Shown here: positions 6,144 to 13,563 of the stretch, piece after piece
How the letters are laid out: each line of letters starts with the position of its first letter
How positions within the stretch are numbered: position 1 is the first letter of the stretch
IMG/VR virus record: IMGVR_UViG_3300009512_000087
Coordinates: 1 to 22,661 of that record
DNA length: 22,661 nucleotides
Strand: one strand, 5' to 3'
DNA from: a virus
Translations under genes and position numbers: made by a program
Notes under the pieces: generated by a model
Databases searched by the model: none
What the model was told of the DNA's origin: nothing
What the model saw: the letters and a program-made list of their open reading frames with translations, nothing else

Positions 6144-6864
6144 CGGTATGTGTTGCACCGACGGCACTATATGTGAGCCATGCGGTACTGACACTATTCA
6201 AAGACTAGACGTAACCTTCGACGCTAAGAGCTTCTCTGCTGATGCAGAGGATACTCGTAAGTTCTCAGGTTATGCTAATACGTTCGACCACTTAGACCGC
6301 GCCGGTGACATCACTATGCGTGGAGCCTTTCTTAAGTCTATTCAGAAGCACCTAACCGCTGGCACTACGCCGAAGATGTTAGCTCACCATGACGTTACCC
6401 GACCTATTGGCGTCTGGGAAGTTATGGTAGAAGACGAGAAGGGTCTGTATGTCGAGGGTAGATTAACGAAGGGCGTCCGAGATGCCGACGAAGCCTACGC
6501 ACTGCTGAAGGATGGTGCTTTGGATTCCATGTCTATCGGATACCGTGTCGTGCGTGAGGAATACGATCGCAAATCAGGTGCTAACTTACTTCATGAAGTA
6601 GACCTGCACGAAATAAGTTTGGTAGCAATACCAGCGAACCAAGAGTCTGTCATAACTGCCATTAAAAGCGGTTACGACGTTCGATCACTCGAGAAAAGTC
6701 TGCGCGATGCAGGTTTATCACGACGTGAGGCGAAGGCCGTTCTAGCGAAGGGTCTTAGTGGATTGGAATCTGAGCGTGATGCTTCAGCCCATGACTCTAC
6801 AAAACTAGCAAAGGCGGAGGCTCAATCTGAGCTAAAGCGAATGCTTAAAATCTTAGGAAAGTAA
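6130..6864 (+). CDS. prohead maturation protease, U35-like
   Basis: This 244-residue serine protease should cleave the capsid delta region and itself during head maturation. The family core runs from about residue 45 (FSGYANTFDHLDRAGD) through LAHHD with likely catalytic H87, SMSIGY with likely catalytic S135, and HEISLVAIPAN with E161. The C-terminal third is basic and helical, typical of the part that binds the scaffold. The ATG at 6130 is chosen over an in-frame start at 6055 because AGGAG (6118-6122) lies seven bases upstream and the core is unaffected. The N-terminus has an unusual cysteine cluster (CC at 8-9, C15, C18). It overlaps the portal gene and abuts the capsid gene. Confidence 0.92.
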   Translation: MTKPSGMCCTDGTICEPCGTDTIQRLDVTFDAKSFSADAEDTRKFSGYANTFDHLDRAGDITMRGAFLKSIQKHLTAGTTPKMLAHHDVTRPIGVWEVMVEDEKGLYVEGRLTKGVRDADEAYALLKDGALDSMSIGYRVVREEYDRKSGANLLHEVDLHEISLVAIPANQESVITAIKSGYDVRSLEKSLRDAGLSRREAKAVLAKGLSGLESERDASAHDSTKLAKAEAQSELKRMLKILGK

Positions 6865-6865
6865 T

Positions 6866-8209
6866 ATGACTGAAGAAGTAAAAGCTGTAGACGAACTAGT
6901 AGAAGAGATTAAGTCCGAAGAGGTGGCTGTAGAGGTAGTTGAAGTCGAAGCCGAGATTAAATCTGACGCACCTGAATCTATTGAAGTCGAAGCATCAATC
7001 GAAGACGAAGACGTAACACTTAAGCACGTAGCTGACGCACTAGAAGCTAAGTCTATAGAGACTGAAGCTCAAATTGAAACTAAAGCATCAACCGCCGCCC
7101 TTGAAGCAGTTAAGTCTGAATCTGAAGCACAAATTAAATCACTCAATGAGAAACTAGAAGTCCTCGAAGCTAAAAGCTCTCGACCGACTCTCTCCACTAA
7201 ATCTGTTAAGGAAACTAATACTATGGAAAATAAAGATCTTTTGGGCACTTTCGCTCGTAAAGGCGTTGAAGGACTTCGAGCTAAAGCCGCTGACGTTCAA
7301 ATCTCAGTAGACGCACAAGGTGGATTCGCTCTACCTACAGAAGTAGCGTCTTCTATCATTGCACTACAACACGAGCGTAGCCCTATCCGTAGCCTAGTAG
7401 GTGGTATCTCTACTTCTACTACTGACTACAGCCAGCTAGTATCTATCGGCGGAGCCGCTTCAGGCTGGGTCGGTGAGACTGCCGCACGAGCTAACACTGG
7501 TTCGCCAGAGCTTGCTAAGATCAGTGCTGTCTTTGGTGAAGTGTTCGCTTCGCCAAAAGCGTATCAGCACGTCCTAGAAGACTCCATGTTCAATGTTGAA
7601 GCATGGTTATCTGCTGAAGTCGCTCGTGAGTTCTCTGAGCAAGAAAACAAAGCATTCTTGGACGGAAACGGAACCAACAAGCCCGTCGGTATCTTGAACG
7701 GCCTAGACACTACTTCCGCGTACACTGCTGGAGATGCTACTCGTTCTTTCGGTAAGTATCAGGTAATCAAATCAGGCGAAGCCTCTAACTTAGGTGCTAC
7801 TTCTGACGCAGTTATCAACTTGCTACGTTCTGTCGTCTTGAACACTAAGACTGGATATCTAGCCGGTGCTAAGTTCATGATGAACCGAGCTACTCACAAC
7901 GTATTAGTAGATCTTAAGACTACTGACGGAGAGTACTTCCTACAGCGCAACATCACTGAAGCCGCCGCTTCACGTATCTTCGGATTCCCGATTGTTATCA
8001 ATGATGACATGGCTGACATTGGTGCTGGCAACATGCCCGTTATCTTCGGTGATTTTGGTGCTGGTTATCAGGTTGTCGATCGTGTTGGTGTAAGCATGTT
8101 ACGTGACCCGTACAGTGCTCACGGTGCTGTATCTTTCTACACTCGTAAGCGTGTGGGTTCTATGTTGTTAAACACTGAAGCTCTCAAGGTCATTGCTGTA
8201 GGAGCATAA
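6866..8209 (+). CDS. major capsid protein, HK97 fold, with N-terminal delta-like region
   Basis: A 447-residue coat protein. The first 110 or so residues are very acidic and predicted to be coiled-coil (EEIKSEEVAVEVVEVEAEI, then EAKSIETEAQIETKAS), like the delta scaffold removed by the upstream protease. The mature part begins near residue 120 (MENKDLLGTFARKG) and shows HK97 coat features: GGFALPTEVASSII, SPIRSLVGGIS, the E-loop segment around GWVGETAARANTGSPELAKI, EFSEQENKAFLDGNGTNKPV (with GILNGL next), and the C-terminal YSAHGAVSFYTRKRVGSM. The start is one base after the protease stop. A terminator (8248-8271) follows, as expected for a highly expressed gene. Exact cleavage site cannot be seen. 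Confidence 0.94.
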   Translation: MTEEVKAVDELVEEIKSEEVAVEVVEVEAEIKSDAPESIEVEASIEDEDVTLKHVADALEAKSIETEAQIETKASTAALEAVKSESEAQIKSLNEKLEVLEAKSSRPTLSTKSVKETNTMENKDLLGTFARKGVEGLRAKAADVQISVDAQGGFALPTEVASSIIALQHERSPIRSLVGGISTSTTDYSQLVSIGGAASGWVGETAARANTGSPELAKISAVFGEVFASPKAYQHVLEDSMFNVEAWLSAEVAREFSEQENKAFLDGNGTNKPVGILNGLDTTSAYTAGDATRSFGKYQVIKSGEASNLGATSDAVINLLRSVVLNTKTGYLAGAKFMMNRATHNVLVDLKTTDGEYFLQRNITEAAASRIFGFPIVINDDMADIGAGNMPVIFGDFGAGYQVVDRVGVSMLRDPYSAHGAVSFYTRKRVGSMLLNTEALKVIAVGA

Positions 8210-8247
8210 GTCTAGAGTACAGTAACACATAGTTAAGTAACACAAGA

Positions 8248-8271
8248 GTCGGCCCCTATGGGGTCGGCTTT
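8248..8271 (+). terminator. intrinsic terminator after the capsid gene
   Basis: GTCGGCCCC (8248-8256) pairs with GGGGTCGGC (8260-8268) as a 9-bp stem with two G-U pairs and a TAT loop. TTT follows directly and a second T-rich stretch ends at 8280. It would limit read-through and set capsid mRNA abundance. Confidence 0.85.
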
Positions 8272-8300
8272 CCATATTTTAAGTATTTAAGAGGTCTTAA

Positions 8301-8588
8301 ATGTCATACGCTCTAAAACAATTCACAGCCCCAAGCCTCACGGTCTCTTATGACTCGGACGCTCTTAAGTTCGAGACTCGTGGAAACCGTACAGGAATTT
8401 TCCAAACTAACTGCAACAGTGGCGATATCGTCAAATTGCAAGCAAGACTCAGCTCCGACTTTAACTGGATAGACGTTCTCACTGTATCAGACGCAGACGC
8501 GCAACAGGAAGTAGTCATGTCTCCAGAGTTTCGAGTCGTGGTAACTAATACAAGTGGCCTAGAAGTTCTAGCCGCTATGCACATATAG
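8301..8588 (+). CDS. unknown 95-residue protein, possible head decoration
   Basis: Not recognised. The protein is probably all beta strand, with alternating polar and hydrophobic residues and the segment SGDIVKLQARLSSDFNWIDVL at about 45-65, which resembles small beta-sandwich virion proteins that many phages encode beside the capsid gene. It follows the capsid terminator and starts a run of five genes before the connector. A capsid decoration or fibre-base role is inferred from position only. The ribosome site is a modest GAGG at about 8291. Confidence 0.6.
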   Translation: MSYALKQFTAPSLTVSYDSDALKFETRGNRTGIFQTNCNSGDIVKLQARLSSDFNWIDVLTVSDADAQQEVVMSPEFRVVVTNTSGLEVLAAMHI

Positions 8589-8597
8589 GAGACCCAC

Positions 8598-8768
8598 ATG
8601 TCTATCCTATTGAACAATACAGGCATGGTGCCTGAGCCTAACCCAACTAAGTCTGAAATTGATGCCTTGGGTATTTCAGCCGGAACACTTAACGGCTACA
8701 CAATTTCGGTTGTTGCTGAAGTTCCAACGACTCCTGTAGCTAACACAATTTATTTAGTGGAGGTATAG
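8598..8768 (+). CDS. 56-residue protein, unknown
   Basis: A short open frame with a good ribosome site (TAGGAG, 7 bases before ATG). The N-terminus is NNTGMVPEPNPTKSEIDALG and the C-terminus is AEVPTTPVANTIYLVEV. The ending, a Pro-Thr linker then NTIYLVE, resembles strands common at the ends of phage fibre and appendage modules. The stop TAG at 8766 is one base from the next ATG, so it is tightly coupled to the gene at 8770. It may be a minor structural component. The function is unknown. Confidence 0.6.
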   Translation: MSILLNNTGMVPEPNPTKSEIDALGISAGTLNGYTISVVAEVPTTPVANTIYLVEV

Positions 8769-8769
8769 C

Positions 8770-8982
8770 ATGTATAGATTTTACCCAACTATTGCTGAGT
8801 ATGAGCACACAGAAATTGATGCTAATTCAATATTATTTAAAGTTCAAAAAGATGATGGCGATGTAGTGGAGGTTTTAGTGGACACGACTCCTTCTCGGGA
8901 ACAATTAGTTCTAGGGGGAACCTTAGCAGAATACAACACCGATGTAATCGGTCACTTAATATACGCACTGGAGACTACATAA
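8770..8982 (+). CDS. 70-residue protein, unknown
   Basis: Unrecognised small, acidic protein, likely mixed alpha and beta (FYPTIAEYEHTEI, then ILFKVQKDDGDVVEVLVD). It is packed between two genes, one base after the preceding stop and overlapping the next start by one base (TAATG), so all three are probably co-translated. The spacing and the ribosome site GTGGAGG (8757-8763) support it being real. It may be an accessory virion component; no family match is claimed. Confidence 0.6.
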   Translation: MYRFYPTIAEYEHTEIDANSILFKVQKDDGDVVEVLVDTTPSREQLVLGGTLAEYNTDVIGHLIYALETT

Positions 8983-10865
8983 TGGCTATTTATTGGGTAG
9001 ATCCCTATCTTGAATCCCCGTCTGGAGGGGTTGATGGGACGACGGGTGTGGGTACGATAGGCTCTTACGCTAATCCATACAGCGTTGATAATCTGACCGC
9101 TCCAACGGGCTTTAATCTTATTGGCGATGAAATTAGAATAAAAGCCTTACCTGCAAATCCTTGGATCACTGGCCCTCTTTGGGGGACTACAGAAAGTCTG
9201 GAGGTTAATAACGGTGGTTTTTTTGGAGTCTTGTGGCTGACACCCCCTCCCGAAAATTCGTTTCTAAAATATACCACTATAAAGGGAGATGAGCAGTATC
9301 TTAACTGGAGCAAGGTAAACGTACAGTTCCTGAAGGCAGACCCAACACCTTGGGAGACGGCTGTGCCGTATGGAGATCTAACTATACCCGCTTACAAGTT
9401 AGACCCCCAATATTACCTAAGTAATTTAGTCAGGCCTGATAAAAATATGTTCTTCCGAGGGGGGGATGACAAGGCGGTAACAGTCACCGCTGGGTGGGTA
9501 TCTGAATCGGCAAGAGGTGGTGAAACAATTATTCACAGAGTAGGTCAGACCTCGCAGAACGAATTTTGGTTTGGCTATACGACTATCTATAAGAATAAAA
9601 TGGTAGTAGATGCCCCTGAGTTGACGATCTCGCACACATCGACCTCAAATGGTAGAAAAGTAAACATTTATGGAAAAACTGTAGAGCTTCACGACGTGAA
9701 TATGCGGAATACTTATAGTACCTCTAATAGGGTGTCTATTTACACATCCCGCACGTTTAAAGCGAATTGTCTAGCCAGTGGGGGATATATAGACTTCTAC
9801 TCCCCCAATGAAGGCTCATTTATCGAGGGGATGGCTGAGGGCGTCAACAGGGACGTTAAGCACCTACTTGGTGGCTATAATCTAAGTCTTAAGAACCAAG
9901 GCAGTTCTAATTCACATGATACACATCTCAAGTTTAAAACCCTTAGTACTTATCTGTTTTCTCAATCCATCGATGCACAGTTATCCTACTATAATAATTT
10001 TTATTTTATGGCGAACCAGAAAAATGGACATGTCACTCCTTCAGAAATGGCATTAGATCCCGCAGTCAATGCAGATCCATCCCCTCCGTTCCAGAGGGAC
10101 GCGAACACACTTAGCCCAATCTACGATTATAACAGCACTACTTACGACACCAGAACCCGCAAACTGCCTATACAAACTTATGGTAAATACCTAACAGGAG
10201 GCGCAAGGGTGGGTGTAGAAAGATCCTCTTCGTATTTCAAAGAGCTTGTACTGCCCCCCAGCGGTACCTTAGAAAACACGACAAGTCACGGTGTGGTGTC
10301 GATCATTGGTGCTCAAGATAACAGGTCTTTGGGAAAGTTATGGGGTGTGGATAAAAACTCAGGCAGGAGAATGGCCTTTGCGCCCCAAAATGCCCAAGCA
10401 AAAGAACTGATGATGATGTATAACTCCACGGAGTATGGCGGGAAATTAGTTTATCACCTTATGCCTAATGTGGGATATAGCTTTGACCGCGTTCATATAG
10501 ACATGCCTACAGGCCTCAGTGAGATTCTTACTGGTACCAATTTACGTTTAAAGTATACGTTAGGTGGTACTACACAAGGGGGGGTTGACCTTTTAGCGTA
10601 TTTAGAGGGTAATTGTACGGAAGGTTGGAATTCGCAGACCACAAGTAATTGGGTTGTGGTAGACGCCTCGGATGGTGGGGATGATGCTGTCGTCTACCAA
10701 CCATTTCCAGAGCATACTTCACAGGTCCTTGCAGGTAGTCAGGCACTTACAATGGTACTTCTTTTGCGAGTTAATTGGCCCGGAATGTTCGACTCTTACG
10801 GACCGTCCTACATAGAACACTGCGCCAAGATCTGCATCAAAAGTATTGAGCTAGAGGTGGTGTAA
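8982..10865 (+). CDS. 627-residue probable structural appendage protein, beta-helix-like middle
   Basis: No confident family. The opening MAIYWVDPYLESPSGG, then GSYANPYSVDNL, is the type of start used by phage beta-helix and appendage proteins. The middle (about 200-330) is a run of short strand-turn repeats (VNIYGKTVELHDVNMRNTYS, VSIYTSRTFKANCLASGGYI, LSLKNQGSS), consistent with a right-handed beta helix. The C-terminal part (about 400-627) looks like a separate beta-rich domain. There is no membrane segment. It lies between capsid and connector genes, where some phages encode head fibres or decoration spikes, so glycan binding is a plausible inference. Codon use, with more GGG, GTG and ACG and two G7 runs (9459-9465, 10578-10584), differs from the neighbouring head genes. 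Confidence 0.6.
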   Translation: MAIYWVDPYLESPSGGVDGTTGVGTIGSYANPYSVDNLTAPTGFNLIGDEIRIKALPANPWITGPLWGTTESLEVNNGGFFGVLWLTPPPENSFLKYTTIKGDEQYLNWSKVNVQFLKADPTPWETAVPYGDLTIPAYKLDPQYYLSNLVRPDKNMFFRGGDDKAVTVTAGWVSESARGGETIIHRVGQTSQNEFWFGYTTIYKNKMVVDAPELTISHTSTSNGRKVNIYGKTVELHDVNMRNTYSTSNRVSIYTSRTFKANCLASGGYIDFYSPNEGSFIEGMAEGVNRDVKHLLGGYNLSLKNQGSSNSHDTHLKFKTLSTYLFSQSIDAQLSYYNNFYFMANQKNGHVTPSEMALDPAVNADPSPPFQRDANTLSPIYDYNSTTYDTRTRKLPIQTYGKYLTGGARVGVERSSSYFKELVLPPSGTLENTTSHGVVSIIGAQDNRSLGKLWGVDKNSGRRMAFAPQNAQAKELMMMYNSTEYGGKLVYHLMPNVGYSFDRVHIDMPTGLSEILTGTNLRLKYTLGGTTQGGVDLLAYLEGNCTEGWNSQTTSNWVVVDASDGGDDAVVYQPFPEHTSQVLAGSQALTMVLLLRVNWPGMFDSYGPSYIEHCAKICIKSIELEVV

Positions 10866-11044
10866 TGTACTTAAAACTCGGCACACAATTACCCTTTCTC
10901 AAGCTGGGCACCCAGTCCGGCACGGCCCCTGCGTACACACCGCCCCCTGTTCTACACATAACGGCAAGCCTGAATAGCGTCAGTTATTCTGTCTACGTAG
11001 CAAATGCCTCGGCAGTGCTGACTCGGATAGCCAGCGCACAGTAA
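10865..11044 (+). CDS. 59-residue protein with internal repeat, unknown
   Basis: Starts inside the stop of the preceding gene (TAATG overlap). The N-terminal half contains an imperfect repeat (LKLGTQLPFLKLGTQSGTA), followed by a Pro-rich linker (AYTPPPVL) and a strand-rich tail ending ASAVLTRIASAQ. It looks like a small virion or appendage peptide coupled to the 627-residue protein. Function unknown. A bulged hairpin (11053-11076) follows. Confidence 0.6.
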   Translation: MYLKLGTQLPFLKLGTQSGTAPAYTPPPVLHITASLNSVSYSVYVANASAVLTRIASAQ

Positions 11045-11052
11045 CAACATCA

Positions 11053-11076
11053 TGGGCGGAGGTCCTCTCCGTCCCA
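11053..11076 (+). other. bulged hairpin before the connector gene
   Basis: TGGG-CGGAG (11053-11061) can pair with CTCCG-TCCCA (11067-11076) with one bulged T. No T-run follows, so it is not a classical terminator. It may separate the accessory block from the connector genes. Confidence 0.45.
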
Positions 11077-11096
11077 TACCATTCAAAGGATAAACC

Positions 11097-11645
11097 ATGT
11101 CTAATCCAATTAGCACTACAGAGTTAATGCAACACCTACGGTTTACCGCTGACTCCTCAGAATTGACAGAAGCCGATATCATGATCAGTACTGCTACAGC
11201 ATTCGCTGAACAGTACACAGGTCGTAAGCTCAGTTCACAGACTGCTGTAATTAACTTCAAGACGCTCAAATCTAATGCGCCTTTAAAGCTGACAGGTGGC
11301 CCAGTGTCATCGATAACGTCGGTCCAATATTATGATAGTAGTTTTAACTTACAGACACTCACAGACTACAGACTGATCAACCGCAACGGTATAGGCTATT
11401 TATATCCAGCTATAGGTGGAGAGTGGCCTACAGATGTTGCAACCGCAGATCCTGAGACCGTAACCATTACTTATGTAGTTGGTATGTCTCCGGCAGACGC
11501 TCCGTCACCCGTCAAGTCAGCAATTTTATTAATAGCGGCTAGTCTTTGGGAGAACCGCGAGAACGAAATAGTCGGTACGAACATTAAGTCTCTAAAGCCC
11601 ATAATAGCGGCTAAGGATCTCCTTCACCCTTACAAGCTGAGGTAG
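11097..11645 (+). CDS. head-tail connector (gp6-like adaptor)
   Basis: A 182-residue protein likely to form the ring beneath the portal. It has the gp6-like layout: an N-terminal helical pair (STTELMQHLRF, SELTEADIMISTATAFAEQY, about 5-42), then the beta segment with the PVSSITSVQYYD signature (about 69-80), and a final helical part (PVKSAILLIAASLWENRENE, about 140-159). This helix, strand, helix order is typical of the phiE125 gp8/HK97 gp6 group. The ATG follows AAAGGA. It heads the connector block. Confidence 0.82.
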   Translation: MSNPISTTELMQHLRFTADSSELTEADIMISTATAFAEQYTGRKLSSQTAVINFKTLKSNAPLKLTGGPVSSITSVQYYDSSFNLQTLTDYRLINRNGIGYLYPAIGGEWPTDVATADPETVTITYVVGMSPADAPSPVKSAILLIAASLWENRENEIVGTNIKSLKPIIAAKDLLHPYKLR

Positions 11646-11647
11646 TT

Positions 11648-11974
11648 ATGAGATCAGGCAAGCTGAAAAACAAAGCAACAATCTACATACCTTCTGCCGC
11701 TCCGTGTGAGTGGGGCGAAGTCGAGCAGTGCTATACAGAATTAGGTACATACCACTGTAGTGCTTTGACTAAGCCTCGACGTGAGTATGCAGAGGCTGAT
11801 TCTGTAGTTAGTAAGACAGAGTACGATTTAAGGTTCCGATACTATCCTGAGTTAGCTTCACTGCCACGGAATGCGTATATCGTAGTCAAGGGAATTACGC
11901 TCCAAATTAATGCCATTGCTAATATAATGTTAAAGGACCGCGAGATCCAGATGATATGTGAGGAGAGAAGCTAA
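11648..11974 (+). CDS. head-tail joining / head closure protein
   Basis: A 108-residue protein with the head-tail joining family layout: RSGKLKNKATIYIPS at the N-terminus, the strand ELGTYHCSALTKPRREYAEA, then SKTEYDLRFRYYPELASLP and LQINAIANIMLKDREIQMIC near the end. It resembles SPP1 gp16-like head closure proteins that seal the head and dock the tail. It starts two bases after the connector stop and shares a base with the next start (TAATG), so the genes are coupled. Confidence 0.75.
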   Translation: MRSGKLKNKATIYIPSAAPCEWGEVEQCYTELGTYHCSALTKPRREYAEADSVVSKTEYDLRFRYYPELASLPRNAYIVVKGITLQINAIANIMLKDREIQMICEERS

Positions 11975-12357
11975 TGATTGATGTAGACCTCAGAACATAT
12001 TTAATATCTAACAGTGACATCACTGGTCTAGTAGGTAACGACGTGTACGCATTAAGACTACCACAGGATAAAACCACCACGGCAATCGTCTATGACATTG
12101 GTGCAGGGTTTCCACTGGCACAGATAGGTAGTCTCGAGAGCGTAGTACGATACAACGTAACACTAACGGCCTACAGCCCCAGCTATGTCACTATGCGTCA
12201 GTTATCAGAGCATATAACGACACAGCTAAATGGTATGTCCGGTAGCATGGGCACGACTAACGTCACAGGCGCTCATGTCGAGTCAGTAATCAATACGTAT
12301 GAAGAAGAGCAGAAGCTCTATCGGAATATAATCATTTTAAACATATATACAAACTAA
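11974..12357 (+). CDS. tail terminator / tail completion protein (DUF3168-like)
   Basis: A 127-residue protein likely to cap the end of the tail tube and dock on the head. It shows the DUF3168 pattern: a short N-terminal helix (MIDVDLRTYLIS), GLVGNDVYALRLPQD, a strand TAIVYDIGAGFPLAQI, then VRYNVTLTAYSPSYVTMRQL and the end KLYRNIIILNIYTN. Position between joining protein and tail tube fits. Overlaps the preceding gene by one base. Confidence 0.78.
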   Translation: MIDVDLRTYLISNSDITGLVGNDVYALRLPQDKTTTAIVYDIGAGFPLAQIGSLESVVRYNVTLTAYSPSYVTMRQLSEHITTQLNGMSGSMGTTNVTGAHVESVINTYEEEQKLYRNIIILNIYTN

Positions 12358-12368
12358 GGAATAAAATA

Positions 12369-12815
12369 ATGACTGCAATCGTTTCTCCTTTCCACGGCCT
12401 AGCTACTGAGCTACACATGACCCAAGGTATCGACGGGACTATGGATAGCTCTACTAAAGTCGCTGAAGTAAGCTCTGTAGGCACTCTAGAATTGTCTGCT
12501 AACATCATTGAATATAACAGCTATGGCAACACTCACAAGCAGAAGCTAGTCGGACAGAAGGACTCTGGAACTTTGAGCCTTACTATCAACTGGGTAGCTG
12601 GTGATACTAGCCACTCCGCTCTTAAAGCTAAGTACGACGCTGGCACTCCTCAGACTTTCGCTATCAAGTGGATCTCTGGCGGCGAGAATGCTGTAGCTCA
12701 GTTCACAGGCTTTGTAAGCACTTTCTCTATCGATACCCCTGTTGAAGATGTTGTTTCTGCTAACGTAGAAATTGCTATCGACGGCGACGTATCTTTCGCG
12801 CTTGTTACTGCTTAA
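12369..12815 (+). CDS. major tail tube protein
   Basis: A 148-residue protein that polymerises into the tail tube. The layout of a single tail-tube domain is clear: SPFHGLATELHMTQGIDGTM at the start, a beta region with VGTLELSANIIEYNSYGNTH, SGTLSLTINWVAGDTSHSAL at the centre, the QTFAIKWISGG strand and FVSTFSIDTPVEDVVSANVE near the end. Its length equals the tube domain alone, without the Ig-like extra domain of lambda gpV. It is preceded by an AAGGA ribosome site and followed by a strong terminator, both expected for an abundant protein. Confidence 0.85.
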   Translation: MTAIVSPFHGLATELHMTQGIDGTMDSSTKVAEVSSVGTLELSANIIEYNSYGNTHKQKLVGQKDSGTLSLTINWVAGDTSHSALKAKYDAGTPQTFAIKWISGGENAVAQFTGFVSTFSIDTPVEDVVSANVEIAIDGDVSFALVTA

Positions 12816-12839
12816 TTAATACAGTAACTTATTAATATA

Positions 12840-12864
12840 GGTCCACTCTTCGGGGTGGACCCTT
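12840..12864 (+). terminator. intrinsic terminator after the tail tube gene
   Basis: GGTCCACTC (12840-12848) pairs with GGGTGGACC (12853-12861) as a 9-bp stem with one G-U pair and a TTCG loop. A C and a T-rich stretch follow. Confidence 0.85.
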
Positions 12865-12895
12865 ATTTGATTTTTAACTATTTTGGAGACATAAC

Positions 12896-13231
12896 ATGTT
12901 AGACCGTAAATCAATTTTTCAAGCCGTAGACTTAGACGTTAAAGAAGTCTCTGTCCCTGAGTGGGGCGGTGATATATGTGTGCGTGGCTTAACTGCGCGA
13001 GAGCGTGACCACTTTGAAGCCTCTATCGGAGCTTCAGCAAACCTCGATAACCTACGCGCACGATTAGTGGTCCTATCTATCTGTGACAGTGAAGGTGCGC
13101 GTATCTTTAAAGACAGTGATGCTATTGAACTGGGTAAGAAAAACGCTCAGGTAGTTAATCGCTTGTTCGACATAGCCCGAAGCATGTCTGGAATGTCAGA
13201 CGAAGATGTAAAGGAACTTGAAAAAAACTAA
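12896..13231 (+). CDS. tail assembly chaperone G
   Basis: A 111-residue chaperone that, with its frameshifted longer form, coats the tape measure and recruits tube protein. It has the usual pattern: DRKSIFQAVDLDVKEVSVPE, WGGDICVRGLTARERDHFEA, a middle ARLVVLSICDSEGARIFKD, and the helical end AQVVNRLFDIARSMSG then DEDVKELEKN. Its final codons, GAA AAA AAC TAA, contain the A AAA AAC slippery heptamer (13222-13228) just before the stop. The ribosome site is GGAG (12885-12888), in the window GGAGACA also found before the large terminase. Confidence 0.85.
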   Translation: MLDRKSIFQAVDLDVKEVSVPEWGGDICVRGLTARERDHFEASIGASANLDNLRARLVVLSICDSEGARIFKDSDAIELGKKNAQVVNRLFDIARSMSGMSDEDVKELEKN

Positions 13232-13271
13232 AAAGAGATCCAGCTAGGCGTTTTAAATTCCGCTTGGCTGG
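13222..13271 (+). other. -1 programmed ribosomal frameshift signal
   Basis: The heptamer A AAA AAC (13222-13228) is in the zero frame in the X XXY YYZ arrangement. The zero-frame stop follows at 13229. After an 11-base spacer, CCAGCTAGGCG (13240-13250) and CGCTTGGCTGG (13261-13271) pair over 11 positions (two G-U) around a 10-base loop. Slippage to the -1 frame continues with CTA AAA AGA and joins the T reading frame. The layout matches the conserved G/GT frameshift of lambda-like tails. Confidence 0.82.
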
Positions 13272-13563
13272 TCATCTCGGTATGACCGTAAGGCACCTAG
13301 AGAACAGTCTCTCCTCCCAAGAACTAGCGGAGTGGATGGCGTACTATTCTATAGAGCCATTTGGTCCTGCACGAGAAGATTATAGGGCTGGTCTCATTGC
13401 CGCAACCGTCGCGAACTGCGCTGGAAGCAAAAAAGTCCTTCAACCTACCGACTTCATACGCATTTACCAACAGCCGAAGTCTATCTCCTACATGGACCGC
13501 AAGAAAGCACAAAACGGCCAAATGGCCTTATTCAAATCCCTAGCGGAGAAAACTAATGTCTAA
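13228..13563 (+). CDS. tail assembly chaperone T extension (made as G-T fusion by -1 frameshift)
   Basis: This reading frame lies -1 relative to G and has no start of its own: no ribosome site or ATG precedes its conserved N-terminus, which begins in the frame as LKRDPARRFKFRLAGHLGMT. It is therefore made as a 222-residue fusion, 111 residues of G plus 111 of T. The T part resembles the DUF4035/gpT group: the RLAGHLGMTVRHLENSLSSQ stretch, ELAEWMAYYSIEPFGPARED and the AGLIAATVANCA helix. In lambda, T binds tube protein while G coats the tape measure. Its stop overlaps the next start by eight bases. Confidence 0.82.
   Translation, partial: LKRDPARRFKFRLAGHLGMTVRHLENSLSSQELAEWMAYYSIEPFGPAREDYRAGLIAATVANCAGSKKVLQPTDFIRIYQQPKSISYMDRKKAQNGQMALFKSLAEKTNV

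Noticed and set aside
13264-13563. Separate T gene with TTG start
   Set aside because: No ribosome site; conserved T residues begin upstream of the TTG in the -1 frame, so frameshift fusion explains it better.
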